A stretch of DNA of 30,792 nt from the IMG/VR virus record IMGVR_UViG_3300031746_000109, positions 1-30,792 of that record. The stretch is one strand, 5' to 3'. Source of the stretch: a virus. Position numbers and translations under genes: made by a program. The notes below the pieces were generated by a model. That model was not told the DNA's origin, did no database searches, and worked only from the letters and a program-made list of their open reading frames with translations. Shown in pieces: positions 16,121 through 23,684 of this stretch; within the stretch, counting starts at the first letter, position 1, and each line of letters opens with the position of its first letter.

Positions 16121-19100
16121 TTATTGAGCATCCACTGTATATTTAATCGCTATTGTATAATCATCTGTTTCAGGCGCAACAGCGTTTGTAACATCAAACC
16201 TTAATATCTCACCCACAACTAAGGTATTTCCTGCTGTTACTGCGGCAAAGGTAGCGTTTGTTCCATGTGCTACGGCTGTAGGACTTCCACCTGTTATTGT
16301 CATAGCATTACCAGAACCATCTTCGAGAGTTATAGTCGCTGGCGTTGTTCCTGTTCCGATATAAGATACTGCTATACCTGTTATTGTTACAGCTTCGGAA
16401 AACATGCCTAACGATTTATTATCGTCAGCGGCGGCAAGGTCTTCTATTACACATGATTTTTCTTCCTCATATCTTAAAACCCTTTTTGACGCACCAAAAT
16501 AAACTAACTGGTCATCAGTAGTATCTAAAGCAATTTCACCTATTGCATCAACAACTGGTGCGGCATCATTCGGCACTTCAAGAGAGGTCGCCCCGCCAAA
16601 ATCCCAAGCGGCGGTAAAGTCTAAAGCAATCGTCGCTTTCGTCCCATTTGCTCCTGGGAATATATCGTTTGCCGAACCAGTAACAGGAGAGGTGCAGACT
16701 AAATCACCAAGAATATTTACCCCTATATCCCCTAAAGCCGATAGAGTAGCCGGAGCCGTAGCACTCACCGCAACCGTTCCTGAAGCGTTAGGAAAATTTA
16801 TTGTTTTATCCGATGTAGTGGGGTCAATAACGCCAATGATTGTTTCTACTGTATCATCGGTAGTGCCTTCAAAAGCCATTGACTTGCTTGCGCCTAATTC
16901 TAATGCTTGAGTAGGCCCCGTCGTCCCGATGCCGACGTTGCCGTCGAATCTTACATTCCCCTCGTCAACCCATAACGCATAAGAATTAGTAATGGAAGCG
17001 CTACCGGAAGCAGTTGGAGCATTTCTGATATAAAGCGTGGATGCTGTTGTAACGGCCAAAGCAGATGCGGCGGTTATATCCGGTTCTAAAAATCTTGTTC
17101 CTACCATACCCGTGTTTGCGCCCGTCATCGTTAGCTGGCCTATCCAAATATCATTGATAATGTGGGAACCTGTAGACATATTTCCATAATAGGAAGTGGC
17201 CCTCAATCCACCTAAATTGGCGTGTGATTTCTTTAGCGTAAAAAAAGTGTCTGCTTCGGTGGCAGATGTAGCCGAGTGGCTAATATCAGAAGATTTTAAA
17301 GCTAATATTTCATCATCATTACCAGCTTGATTGATAGTTAATCCTTGAGTCGAAAAAGTATTTGCCGTATCGCCAAAAAAGACATTACCCGACGCAACTT
17401 CAAGTTTGCCCCCCGGCGCCGTCGTCCCGATGCCGACTTTGCCGTCTTTAAGATATAAAGTATTCACCAAAGCCCCAGCATTTACAGAAGTAAAAGCCGC
17501 CACCGAATTGTTAGTAAGGGTAAAATCTCCACCTGGATTTATGTTAGTGATTACTGGACTTGAAATGGTAGGTGCTTGATTAAATACTGCCAAAGGCGAG
17601 CCAGAGGCAGAACCTGTTTCATCACTTAAAGCCCCATAAAGCCCTGCTGATGTTGACTGATTGGTTATCACCCCACCTGTTGTCATTGTCATTATTGAAG
17701 TCGCCGCAGGCTCATCAGCAGGCAGGTAGAATGAGGCCGCAGAGGTCATTGCGGTATTAGAATATAGACTGGCGATATAATCAGTAGCTCCTTGCTCGGA
17801 GTAAAGTTTGAGAAGTCCAGATGTCCCATTTGCGCCAAGTTGTAGAGTGCCGCCTGTAATTACACTAATATCAGTAACTACTAAATCGCCGTATATCTTT
17901 ACATCGTCTAAATCATCAGAATCACCAACAGTTAATACAGTTTGTCCACTTACTCCGTCATTATTATTTACAGTTAATCCTGTAGCGGTTATTTGTCCCG
18001 CCCCGAGAGTGCCGGTGGTAGCATAATTAGTTGCCCTTGTAGCTACTGAACTATCCACCCAATATTGAGTATGGTCATCATCTGCAAGACCTGTTAAAAC
18101 TCCGTGGTCAGTAGCAACATAAGTTCCTGCGGGTAAGTTTGATATTGTTCTTAAATCTTGCGCTTCTTCATAAGGCGTTGCGTCATTTCTAAGAATTACC
18201 CTATAAAGAAGTTTCATCTCTTGAAATGGTAGAGTCCCGAGAGTTAAACTTTCATATCTATTATTTGTTCTTGCATCAGCTATATTAGCGTCTGTCCTCT
18301 GTCCGATTAACGAAACTATCGGAGTAGTCGTATCGTTAGTAGCGAATATCCACACTGCCATATATTGATTAGCACCTAAAGCAGTTAAGACATTTCCATT
18401 ATTATAGTTTAAGTCCGAACCGCCATCCTCATAATAATACTTGGTCTGTCCAGCAAGCCACTTAAAATCTGCCGCACCATCTTTATATAAGACATTACAA
18501 GTTGTTTGTGCAGGAGTGATGGTATGTTCTAAATCTTCATCGTTTATCACACCTAACGCAACCGAGAATGTGGCATCAGCGAAAGTTCCCGCCAAACCAC
18601 TTTCATATCTTACCCCTACGGTATTGTGCATTAAGTGGTGAGTATCACCATCCATCTTAATCCCGTGGCGTTCTTCGCCAAAAAGCCCCTTATCGGTAAC
18701 TGTGTTGTAATATATTGTGGCTATAAAGGGTAAAGCAAACGAAGAAATAGAAGTTGCCTGCGAAAGAACTCCAGAAGCGTTATAGTAAATCCAATTCATA
18801 CCCGTTGCGTCATCTAAAGTAATTGATGCGGTAGTCTTGGAAGTTTTAACTCCATTGATATAGATATCGTGATTGCCTGTGATAGTAAACACTCTCGTTG
18901 CATCTACAAAACTTAAAGTAGCTGTTCTATCTACAAATCCAGAGGGTTCGGTCATTGCAGTAAATACAGTAGGGATTTCTACGGAGTTAAATGTTCCTAT
19001 GCCTGTGGTGGTAAGATTTCCCGCTGTAAAGTTATAATCTCCAGTAGTAGTATCTCCACCCAATTTAAGGAATAGGTCATCTATGGTAGGTGAGGCCCAT

Positions 19101-19333
19101 GTTCCCCCTAATTCACCGCCTGGGGAGGTTCCTACGACTATTTCAGCGGATAATGAGCCATTAGCTGTGCCTACGAGGTAGTCTGCGTCTGTGGGGGCGC
19201 CACCGCCAGCGCCTGTTGCCTCATAATAATCGAGTTCACCTGTGAACGGGTTCAGGCGCCATGCCGCGTAGACACCCGTAACTACCCAAAACACCAAATA
19301 GAATAGTAGTAGACCTGATATGAGTTTCTTCAT
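16121..19333 (-). CDS. Large tail-fiber-like protein with N-terminal signal sequence
   Basis: The protein has 1070 residues. Residues 1-23 look like a Sec signal (MKK, a hydrophobic core, VYA|A). Next comes WRLNPFTGELDYYE, a common fiber N-terminal pattern. A large domain at about 120-430 includes ERHGIKMDGDTHHLMHNT and DDDHTQYW turns found in phage fibers. Further on are Gly/Thr-rich repeats and two GIGTT-x-P...LE units (VGIGTTAPGGKLE, VGIGTTGPTQALE) that occur in trimeric fibers and intramolecular chaperone fibers. The C-terminal 110 residues form a separate beta domain. The N-terminal hydrophobic stretch is unusual for a fiber, since fibers normally assemble in the cytoplasm. The start abuts the upstream stop (TAA-ATG). 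Fiber identity is fairly clear; the receptor is unknown. Confidence 0.7.
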   Translation of the reverse strand: MKKLISGLLLFYLVFWVVTGVYAAWRLNPFTGELDYYEATGAGGGAPTDADYLVGTANGSLSAEIVVGTSPGGELGGTWASPTIDDLFLKLGGDTTTGDYNFTAGNLTTTGIGTFNSVEIPTVFTAMTEPSGFVDRTATLSFVDATRVFTITGNHDIYINGVKTSKTTASITLDDATGMNWIYYNASGVLSQATSISSFALPFIATIYYNTVTDKGLFGEERHGIKMDGDTHHLMHNTVGVRYESGLAGTFADATFSVALGVINDEDLEHTITPAQTTCNVLYKDGAADFKWLAGQTKYYYEDGGSDLNYNNGNVLTALGANQYMAVWIFATNDTTTPIVSLIGQRTDANIADARTNNRYESLTLGTLPFQEMKLLYRVILRNDATPYEEAQDLRTISNLPAGTYVATDHGVLTGLADDDHTQYWVDSSVATRATNYATTGTLGAGQITATGLTVNNNDGVSGQTVLTVGDSDDLDDVKIYGDLVVTDISVITGGTLQLGANGTSGLLKLYSEQGATDYIASLYSNTAMTSAASFYLPADEPAATSIMTMTTGGVITNQSTSAGLYGALSDETGSASGSPLAVFNQAPTISSPVITNINPGGDFTLTNNSVAAFTSVNAGALVNTLYLKDGKVGIGTTAPGGKLEVASGNVFFGDTANTFSTQGLTINQAGNDDEILALKSSDISHSATSATEADTFFTLKKSHANLGGLRATSYYGNMSTGSHIINDIWIGQLTMTGANTGMVGTRFLEPDITAASALAVTTASTLYIRNAPTASGSASITNSYALWVDEGNVRFDGNVGIGTTGPTQALELGASKSMAFEGTTDDTVETIIGVIDPTTSDKTINFPNASGTVAVSATAPATLSALGDIGVNILGDLVCTSPVTGSANDIFPGANGTKATIALDFTAAWDFGGATSLEVPNDAAPVVDAIGEIALDTTDDQLVYFGASKRVLRYEEEKSCVIEDLAAADDNKSLGMFSEAVTITGIAVSYIGTGTTPATITLEDGSGNAMTITGGSPTAVAHGTNATFAAVTAGNTLVVGEILRFDVTNAVAPETDDYTIAIKYTVDAQ

Positions 19334-19699
19334 TTACATTTCGCTTCCCCATGATTGATACGCATTCGTGGTCGCCCTGGCTGCCCACCCTGTTGAATAT
19401 CCGGTTGTTCCACTCTCATACGCATACACGTCCGCGCCCGCGCTAACCGTTTCCTTAATTATTATCCAAGATCCGTCAGCCGCCTCAAACCCATAGTAGT
19501 TAGGTGTAGCATCATCGTCCTTGTTGCATATCGTATAGTGCTTCCCTGCCATAACCGTCAGACCGTAAGAACCACCGAACTTCTCTACCTGAGCCTTACG
19601 CCCTGAGACATCCTTATCCTCTATCTTAACGCTCGTAGACGCGGCATATAGAGGTATTGTATATAACATAAAAATACAAAGAACAAGTAATCTTTTCAT
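19334..19699 (-). CDS. Small secreted-type protein preceding the large fiber
   Basis: This 121-residue protein begins MKRLLVLCIFMLYTIPLYAA, a good signal-peptide layout with cleavage near 19-20. The mature domain is about 100 residues with several aromatic and Gly residues (GGSYGLTVMAGKHYTICN, then YAYESGTTGYSTGW) and is probably all beta. It overlaps the coiled-coil gene by ATGA and abuts the large fiber gene, suggesting a coupled set. No family was recognised. It might cap or bind the fiber. Confidence 0.5.
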   Translation of the reverse strand: MKRLLVLCIFMLYTIPLYAASTSVKIEDKDVSGRKAQVEKFGGSYGLTVMAGKHYTICNKDDDATPNYYGFEAADGSWIIIKETVSAGADVYAYESGTTGYSTGWAARATTNAYQSWGSEM

Positions 19700-20223
19700 T
19701 TGACCTCCATCTTATCCAACAAGGCAATCTGCGTGCTTACGTCTGTAGTATCCCTTTCCTCACGCTCTAACGTTAATTTTATTTCTTCGAGCTTCCTCCG
19801 TCTTTCAAGCAATCGTAGACCTATCTCAATTGCCTTCTTCTGCTTTTCATCATCCCACTTCTCTTGAAGTTGTCCAATACGCAGTTCCCGAGCAAACTCC
19901 TTCGAGTCCTTCGATGCGGTAGCAGACACAAGGGATAAGGTCTTTACGAAATCAAAGAACCGTTCTATGCTGGCGATATACTTGTCCAACGCTTCCTTTC
20001 TTAAGATGTTAATTTCCGATGATACCTTCTCCAGTAAGATAGACCTTCCCTTATCAATCATACCGACAAGAAGCTCTTTAGATTCCGCGATAGCATTCGT
20101 CAGCTCAAGAGACCTCACATCCAACGCCTCTTTCGTTACAACGGTATCTTCAAGTTCGGCTACCTTACGTTCTAAGGCATGAATCCGCATCTCCATTAGG
20201 CACTTATGCTTTACGAATATCAT
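19696..20223 (-). CDS. Coiled-coil protein
   Basis: This 175-residue protein is almost entirely charged helix, with heptad-like Leu/Ile spacing from about residue 10 to 160 (for example IHALERKVAELEDTV and LRLLERRRKLEEIKLTLE). It lacks a signal peptide and enzyme motifs. Its ATG has GGAGG upstream, and its end overlaps the first signal-peptide gene. It could be a structural spacer, an assembly factor or an anchor for the exported fiber proteins. The fold is clear, the function is not. Confidence 0.5.
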   Translation of the reverse strand: MIFVKHKCLMEMRIHALERKVAELEDTVVTKEALDVRSLELTNAIAESKELLVGMIDKGRSILLEKVSSEINILRKEALDKYIASIERFFDFVKTLSLVSATASKDSKEFARELRIGQLQEKWDDEKQKKAIEIGLRLLERRRKLEEIKLTLEREERDTTDVSTQIALLDKMEVK

Positions 20224-20224
20224 C

Positions 20225-20527
20225 TTACTTCCTCCATTCCTCTACCCGTATATAGATGTCTATGGCTTCGTTCACACTTGCGTTCTCTATCGTCAGGGTA
20301 TAGATACCGTCTACCGGCAGATGAACAATATCCCGAAGCGTCCCTGTTTCTTCACGATAGTATCGCACTATCCTACTTTTGTTATCCGTAATCTTAAGGT
20401 CAAAGGTCGTAGTCGAAGTAACCGCCTTCGCATAGAATAGTGTAGCTATACCCCTTATACGCTCGGTATTGACAGCAACGGTGCCTAATACTGGTAGGAC
20501 TGTCTTTTCAACGTCTTGGAAAATCAT
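20225..20527 (-). CDS. Small beta-rich protein downstream of the paralogue pair
   Basis: This 100-residue protein alternates beta strands (TVLPVLGTVAVN, TFDLKITDNK, GIYTLTIENA) and has a YIRVEEW end. The size is close to that of the two preceding paralogues and it lies in the same run, but similarity by eye is weak. It has no signal peptide. GAGAGG precedes the start. A head or tail decoration role is possible; it is not recognised. Confidence 0.45.
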   Translation of the reverse strand: MIFQDVEKTVLPVLGTVAVNTERIRGIATLFYAKAVTSTTTFDLKITDNKSRIVRYYREETGTLRDIVHLPVDGIYTLTIENASVNEAIDIYIRVEEWRK

Positions 20528-20529
20528 CG

Positions 20530-20892
20530 CTACCTCTCTTCTTTACCTATGAGCCATATGGACAGGTTAGCCAAGGCCGTAGTTTCATTCCAACTAAGAT
20601 ATAGGTATTTATGTATACCTACTACTTCATACATTGCAGTAGTCGAAGTTGCCCCATACCCAATAGCCCCATCCGCATCTATTGCGCCTGTAAGCACAGG
20701 TTTGATGCCCAATAGGTATTTGGTAAGGGCCTTATCGTCTACCGCCCCATAGAAGGTAAGCGTACCGGCGGAGTCCACCCCATCATATACATAGTCCACA
20801 AGAAGAAGGACTTTATCGTATTGACCTACCTCGATTACCTTAGTTGTATCAGCTACAGCCGTATCTATGATTTTTTGTATGATAGTCTTCAT
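20530..20892 (-). CDS. Tandem paralogue 2 (small beta protein)
   Basis: This 120-residue protein is clearly related to the gene just upstream. Both start MKT..Q.IID, and both share VVDY/LVDYV, a GT-TFY strand, DDK.L.K, the GAIDADGA/GTIDADGA core, HKYLY, a W-ET stretch and an ending in WL.GKE.R. The fold is probably a beta sandwich. The pair lies two bases apart, each with GAGG before the ATG. Such pairs could be decoration or tail-surface proteins, but no family was recognised. Confidence 0.5.
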   Translation of the reverse strand: MKTIIQKIIDTAVADTTKVIEVGQYDKVLLLVDYVYDGVDSAGTLTFYGAVDDKALTKYLLGIKPVLTGAIDADGAIGYGATSTTAMYEVVGIHKYLYLSWNETTALANLSIWLIGKEER

Positions 20893-20894
20893 GG

Positions 20895-21251
20895 CTACCT
20901 CTTTTCCTTCCCAAGCAACCAGACTGATATGGTTGCTCCTGCCGCAGTCTCAGACCAGTCTATATAAAGGTATTTATGCACGTTCTTTATCTCGTAGGCC
21001 ACGGTCGTTGATGTCGTATAGGCCACCGCTCCATCCGCGTCTATAGTACCCGTTATAACGGGAGCTATGCCACAAGCACACTTTACAAGTCCCTTATCAT
21101 CCAGACTTGAATAGAAGGTGATCGTTCCCTCAGCGCTCGCAGCCCTAACGTAGTCTACCACTACCATCAGGCTATCATACCTGCTTACGTCTACTACTTT
21201 GGCTACTGAATCAGTAGACTTGTCTATAATAAGTTGCATTACTGTTTTCAT
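20895..21251 (-). CDS. Tandem paralogue 1 (small beta protein)
   Basis: This 118-residue protein has the same motif order as the next gene, including IDADGAVAY, HKYLYIDWSETA and ISVWLLGKEKR, and is about as long. It differs by a CACG pair (residues 59-62) that the paralogue lacks (YLLG). AAGGAG lies before the ATG. It follows the unknown 185-residue gene by nine bases. Duplication followed by divergence is apparent; the role is unknown. Confidence 0.5.
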   Translation of the reverse strand: MKTVMQLIIDKSTDSVAKVVDVSRYDSLMVVVDYVRAASAEGTITFYSSLDDKGLVKCACGIAPVITGTIDADGAVAYTTSTTVAYEIKNVHKYLYIDWSETAAGATISVWLLGKEKR

Positions 21252-21260
21252 CGTCTCTCC

Positions 21261-21818
21261 TTATTTTGGGCGGTACTTCTCAATCGATCCTATATGTGGA
21301 TTATCGGGTTCAAGTATCCTCATAATATTCTTGAACTCCCGCACTTTTTCATCGTTTTTCTTCTGCCATGCCCTATTACGCTGGATAAATTTGCCTGATT
21401 CCATCTTATCCTTATCCGCTACGACTGCCAATACAGGTTTACCGTTCCTGATTATCTGACGTTGACTGACTGGATGTAGTTCCTTCTGTGATAGCATACC
21501 TACCGTAAACTCGTCTTTAAGCACCTTTGCGCGCTTCCAGAGAGTATTCCGTGTTGCCGCTGATAGAGTGGGGGGCAGGCCGCGCTCATAGTCCTTCTTA
21601 TACTGTTTCATCATCTTCCGCAGATCCCCGATATCCTGAATGTAGTCTAACGGCCTATTATCTCCGCCCCCCATTAGGTTTGGCGTTCTCTCCCCATTAA
21701 GTACCCTTTCCCGATTCTTATACTGCTTCTTCAACTCGGCAAGCTCTGACGGCTTCCATACTTCCTTCTTTGCGTCTATCTTCTCGGCACTACCCAAAGT
21801 CAAAATTTGTATGCTCAT
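21261..21818 (-). CDS. Conserved-looking phage protein of unknown function
   Basis: This 185-residue protein is very basic and mostly helical, with KRAKVLKDEFTVGMLSQKEL in the middle and WQKKNDEKVREFKNIMRIL near the end. The region around LNGERTPNLMGGG may be a flexible link. The ATG overlaps the stop of the zinc-binding gene (ATGA). It lies at the end of the head module. A DNA- or capsid-binding role would fit the charge, but no signature is recognised. Confidence 0.45.
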   Translation of the reverse strand: MSIQILTLGSAEKIDAKKEVWKPSELAELKKQYKNRERVLNGERTPNLMGGGDNRPLDYIQDIGDLRKMMKQYKKDYERGLPPTLSAATRNTLWKRAKVLKDEFTVGMLSQKELHPVSQRQIIRNGKPVLAVVADKDKMESGKFIQRNRAWQKKNDEKVREFKNIMRILEPDNPHIGSIEKYRPK

Positions 21819-22120
21819 CTTAGCACATATCCTGGCTTTCCCCCTATAAGGGCGGGATTCTCATGGACTGCATTGTGTTCCTCTGGGATTTTCCCAGGGT
21901 GGTCTGCACCATACAGAACCGTCATACCGCAATACTTACACTGGTATTTATAGACGTTCGGCTGGACACGCTCTATAAACCTCATCTTGGGCGGAAGTGC
22001 GTCTGGGAAGGGGCGGTGTGAGGGACAACCCATCTCAGGATGGTCCCACGGACACCGAAGGTTCTCTGACCACATCTTCTTCTTATCGCCTGATATACCG
22101 CTTGACCAGACCCAAGGCAT
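21815..22120 (-). CDS. Small zinc-binding protein
   Basis: The protein has 101 residues from the ATG at 22120. Cysteines are at about 23 and 32 (C-PWDHPEMG-C) and 61 and 64 (CKYC), with several His residues nearby, so a four-Cys zinc site is likely. An alternative ATG at 22075 (residue 16) keeps all of these residues, so the start is not settled. No clear ribosome site precedes 22120. It directly follows the stop of a 40-residue gene. The function is unknown; it is one of several zinc-ribbon-like proteins in this module. Confidence 0.5.
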   Translation of the reverse strand: MPWVWSSGISGDKKKMWSENLRCPWDHPEMGCPSHRPFPDALPPKMRFIERVQPNVYKYQCKYCGMTVLYGADHPGKIPEEHNAVHENPALIGGKPGYVLR

Positions 22121-22243
22121 TTATGTCACATCTGCCGCACAAGTAATCGGCTTTCCTTGATCATTAAGCATAGGCGGCGAAGATGGTTTTACAGGTACTT
22201 TCTTTATCTTCTCCTCTACCTTAACTTTCTTTTCCTTTGCCAT
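22121..22243 (-). CDS. 40-residue basic protein
   Basis: The peptide starts MAKEKKVKVEEKIKKVPVKP and ends CAADVT. The Lys-rich, Pro-containing N-terminus is followed by a short non-charged end. ATAAGGAG lies seven bases before the ATG, and the stop abuts the next ATG, so it fits the operon exactly. It is probably a real small gene with a nucleic-acid- or capsid-binding tail, but no family is recognised. Confidence 0.5.
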   Translation of the reverse strand: MAKEKKVKVEEKIKKVPVKPSSPPMLNDQGKPITCAADVT

Positions 22244-22257
22244 GTTTTCTCCTTATG

Positions 22258-22545
22258 TTAATCGTCCATTACTTCTAACTTATCCATTATCTTCTTCAAC
22301 CGCCTTAAACACTTTGTAATATCTATCTGAAGGGCATCCACCTTTACCTCAAGTGCTGCGATGGCTGATAGCGTTACATCGTCAAGAGTATCATCTACCT
22401 GTGATTCACCATCATTATATCCAGTAGCATTACACTCCGTACAATCTACATACTCTTGGGGAGGCTGACCAGAACCAGTGGCACCAACCCACCTCTTACC
22501 AATGCCATCACAATATGTACATTCTTCCTTAATCGGTATTCCCAT
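22258..22545 (-). CDS. DnaJ-type zinc-finger protein with C-terminal helix
   Basis: From the ATG at 22545 the protein has 95 residues. Two CxxCxxxG units are present (C9-x-x-C12-D-G-I-G and C35-x-x-C38-N-A-T-G), the pattern of the zinc-binding repeats of DnaJ. Residues about 55-90 form a charged helix of coiled-coil type. There is no J domain. It starts after AAGGAG at the right distance; the longer frame to 22593 has no such site. DnaJ-type zinc repeats are known in small phage and bacterial proteins that hold unfolded partners. A head assembly role is inferred. Confidence 0.55.
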   Translation of the reverse strand: MGIPIKEECTYCDGIGKRWVGATGSGQPPQEYVDCTECNATGYNDGESQVDDTLDDVTLSAIAALEVKVDALQIDITKCLRRLKKIMDKLEVMDD

Positions 22546-22562
22546 AGTCTCTCCTTGAGATT

Positions 22563-22584
22563 GGGTGGGGAGAAATCCCCACCC
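22563..22584 (-). terminator. Strong hairpin after the beta-helix gene (terminator or RNA stabiliser)
   Basis: A perfect 9-base-pair stem (GGGTGGGGA with TCCCCACCC) closes a four-base loop, which reads TTTC on the transcript strand. It lies between the stop of the beta-helix gene and the start of the zinc-finger gene. No run of U follows on the transcript, so it is not a classic intrinsic terminator. It could lower expression of downstream genes relative to the capsid, or protect the upstream 3' end from nucleases. Confidence 0.5.
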
Positions 22585-22598
22585 ATATCCCATTCTAA

Positions 22599-23558
22599 TT
22601 ACTCATCTTGGGTAACAAGTGTCTTACCCTTAATGTTACCAGCGTCATTACCAGTGACATTCCTATCAAGCGGGTCTGTGGCATCATTGTCAAAGAAGTT
22701 CTGTGCCAAGAATACCCCACCATCAAGAGAATCATCAAGGTAACTATCTGTAGGTGCACCACCCTGACCAAATATGTTATGGATAAATACCGTACCATGC
22801 GTTAGAGAAGTTGCCCCTATCGCTACGTTAGCAGTATTCGCCCAATTAAACACATTCAGCTCAAACCAGTTATCCGTGAATACGCCAGTGGTTACCTTGA
22901 AGTTATAACCATTGGTAGACGGATTCAGGTTATGAGCAAAGTGGCATCTGTACATCGTATTACCAGCCCAGTTACTTGTGCTTGAAATGTGAGCAGTCGT
23001 CCCAGACAACGCATAGAACGAGCAGTTGTAGAACCCACACCTCATAACGGTACCTGTACAAGTAATAGTATTCGCACTCGTACCACCACCTAAGAACTGG
23101 ATACCGTAGAAGTTTACACCTCTCATACCAGTACTTCCAACTGTCAGGGCAGCAGTCGCATCAGTAGAACTACCGATACCAACTATACCTGAACCATTAG
23201 ACCTAATAGTAGCGCCAAGACCCACAATGTCACAGTGTTGAGGAATAACTGTAATAGGATCATAATTACCAACTGCTGTCGCAGCTGCGCCCCAAGGTCT
23301 AATGTAAATCGTATTACGCCTAAAATACCCCAAGTCACCCGAAGCCATTGCCTCCACGTTCCTATAAGCATTTGATAACGTAATAGCCTGATTAACCTGC
23401 TTTACGGGTTTTTCAAGTGAACCAATATTACTATCACTACCATGTTCATAGTCGACAAAGTAAGTTTTACCACCAAATAACTCTGCCGCTGGGACAATAT
23501 TTCCTCCTCCCAAATTTGGAGTCGCCAATATTCCGTGAGGAAAATGTGTTAAAGGCAT
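22599..23558 (-). CDS. Beta-helix (pectate-lyase-like) protein next to the capsid gene
   Basis: This 319-residue protein begins MPLTHFPHGILATPNLGGG and continues with TYFVDYEHGSDSN and PVKQVNQAI, the N-terminal layout of right-handed parallel beta-helix proteins. Later it shows repeated short strands with FYGIQFLGG, MRCGFYNCSFYAL, YRCHFAHN and WFELNVFNW-type turns, typical of this fold. No catalytic signature of pectate lyases is evident. The gene immediately follows the major capsid gene and a structured gap, the place where capsid decoration or head fiber genes are found. AGGAGG is seven bases from the ATG. A head-surface role is inferred; a tail-spike is the alternative. Confidence 0.6.
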   Translation of the reverse strand: MPLTHFPHGILATPNLGGGNIVPAAELFGGKTYFVDYEHGSDSNIGSLEKPVKQVNQAITLSNAYRNVEAMASGDLGYFRRNTIYIRPWGAAATAVGNYDPITVIPQHCDIVGLGATIRSNGSGIVGIGSSTDATAALTVGSTGMRGVNFYGIQFLGGGTSANTITCTGTVMRCGFYNCSFYALSGTTAHISSTSNWAGNTMYRCHFAHNLNPSTNGYNFKVTTGVFTDNWFELNVFNWANTANVAIGATSLTHGTVFIHNIFGQGGAPTDSYLDDSLDGGVFLAQNFFDNDATDPLDRNVTGNDAGNIKGKTLVTQDE

Positions 23559-23585
23559 CTTAAACCTCCTTGCATTAGGAACATC

Positions 23586-23684
23586 CAGCCTATAGGGTCA
23601 TCTGGCTGCCCGCAGGAATCACACCTGCGCTTACCCACTCCATAAAACTAAGCCCTTCATTACCCCTAAGCCACAAAGAACTAC
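23586..23684 (-). other. Structured spacer after the capsid gene, with a possible micro-ORF
   Basis: The 126-base gap between capsid and beta-helix genes can fold into a closed three-way element. An outer stem (AGCCA at 23669-23673 with TGGCT at 23603-23607, plus strand) encloses two hairpins: GCTTA/TAAGC (23629-33 with 23649-53) and CGCAGG/CCTGCG (23611-16 with 23624-29). A competing pairing of CAGCC (23586-90) with GGCTG (23604-08) exists. The same bases also contain an ATG-started 17-codon frame at 23643-23590. It is not a tRNA by normal rules. The spacer may control mRNA stability or translation after the capsid gene. Confidence 0.35.

Noticed and set aside
23586-23684. tRNA gene in the spacer after the capsid gene
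   Set aside because: A T-arm-like hairpin (GCAGG, loop TGTGATT, CCTGC) and a GG-containing loop are present. However, no 7-base acceptor stem pairs, the anticodon arm has mismatches, and the T-loop lacks the TTC core. It is kept only as a structured element.
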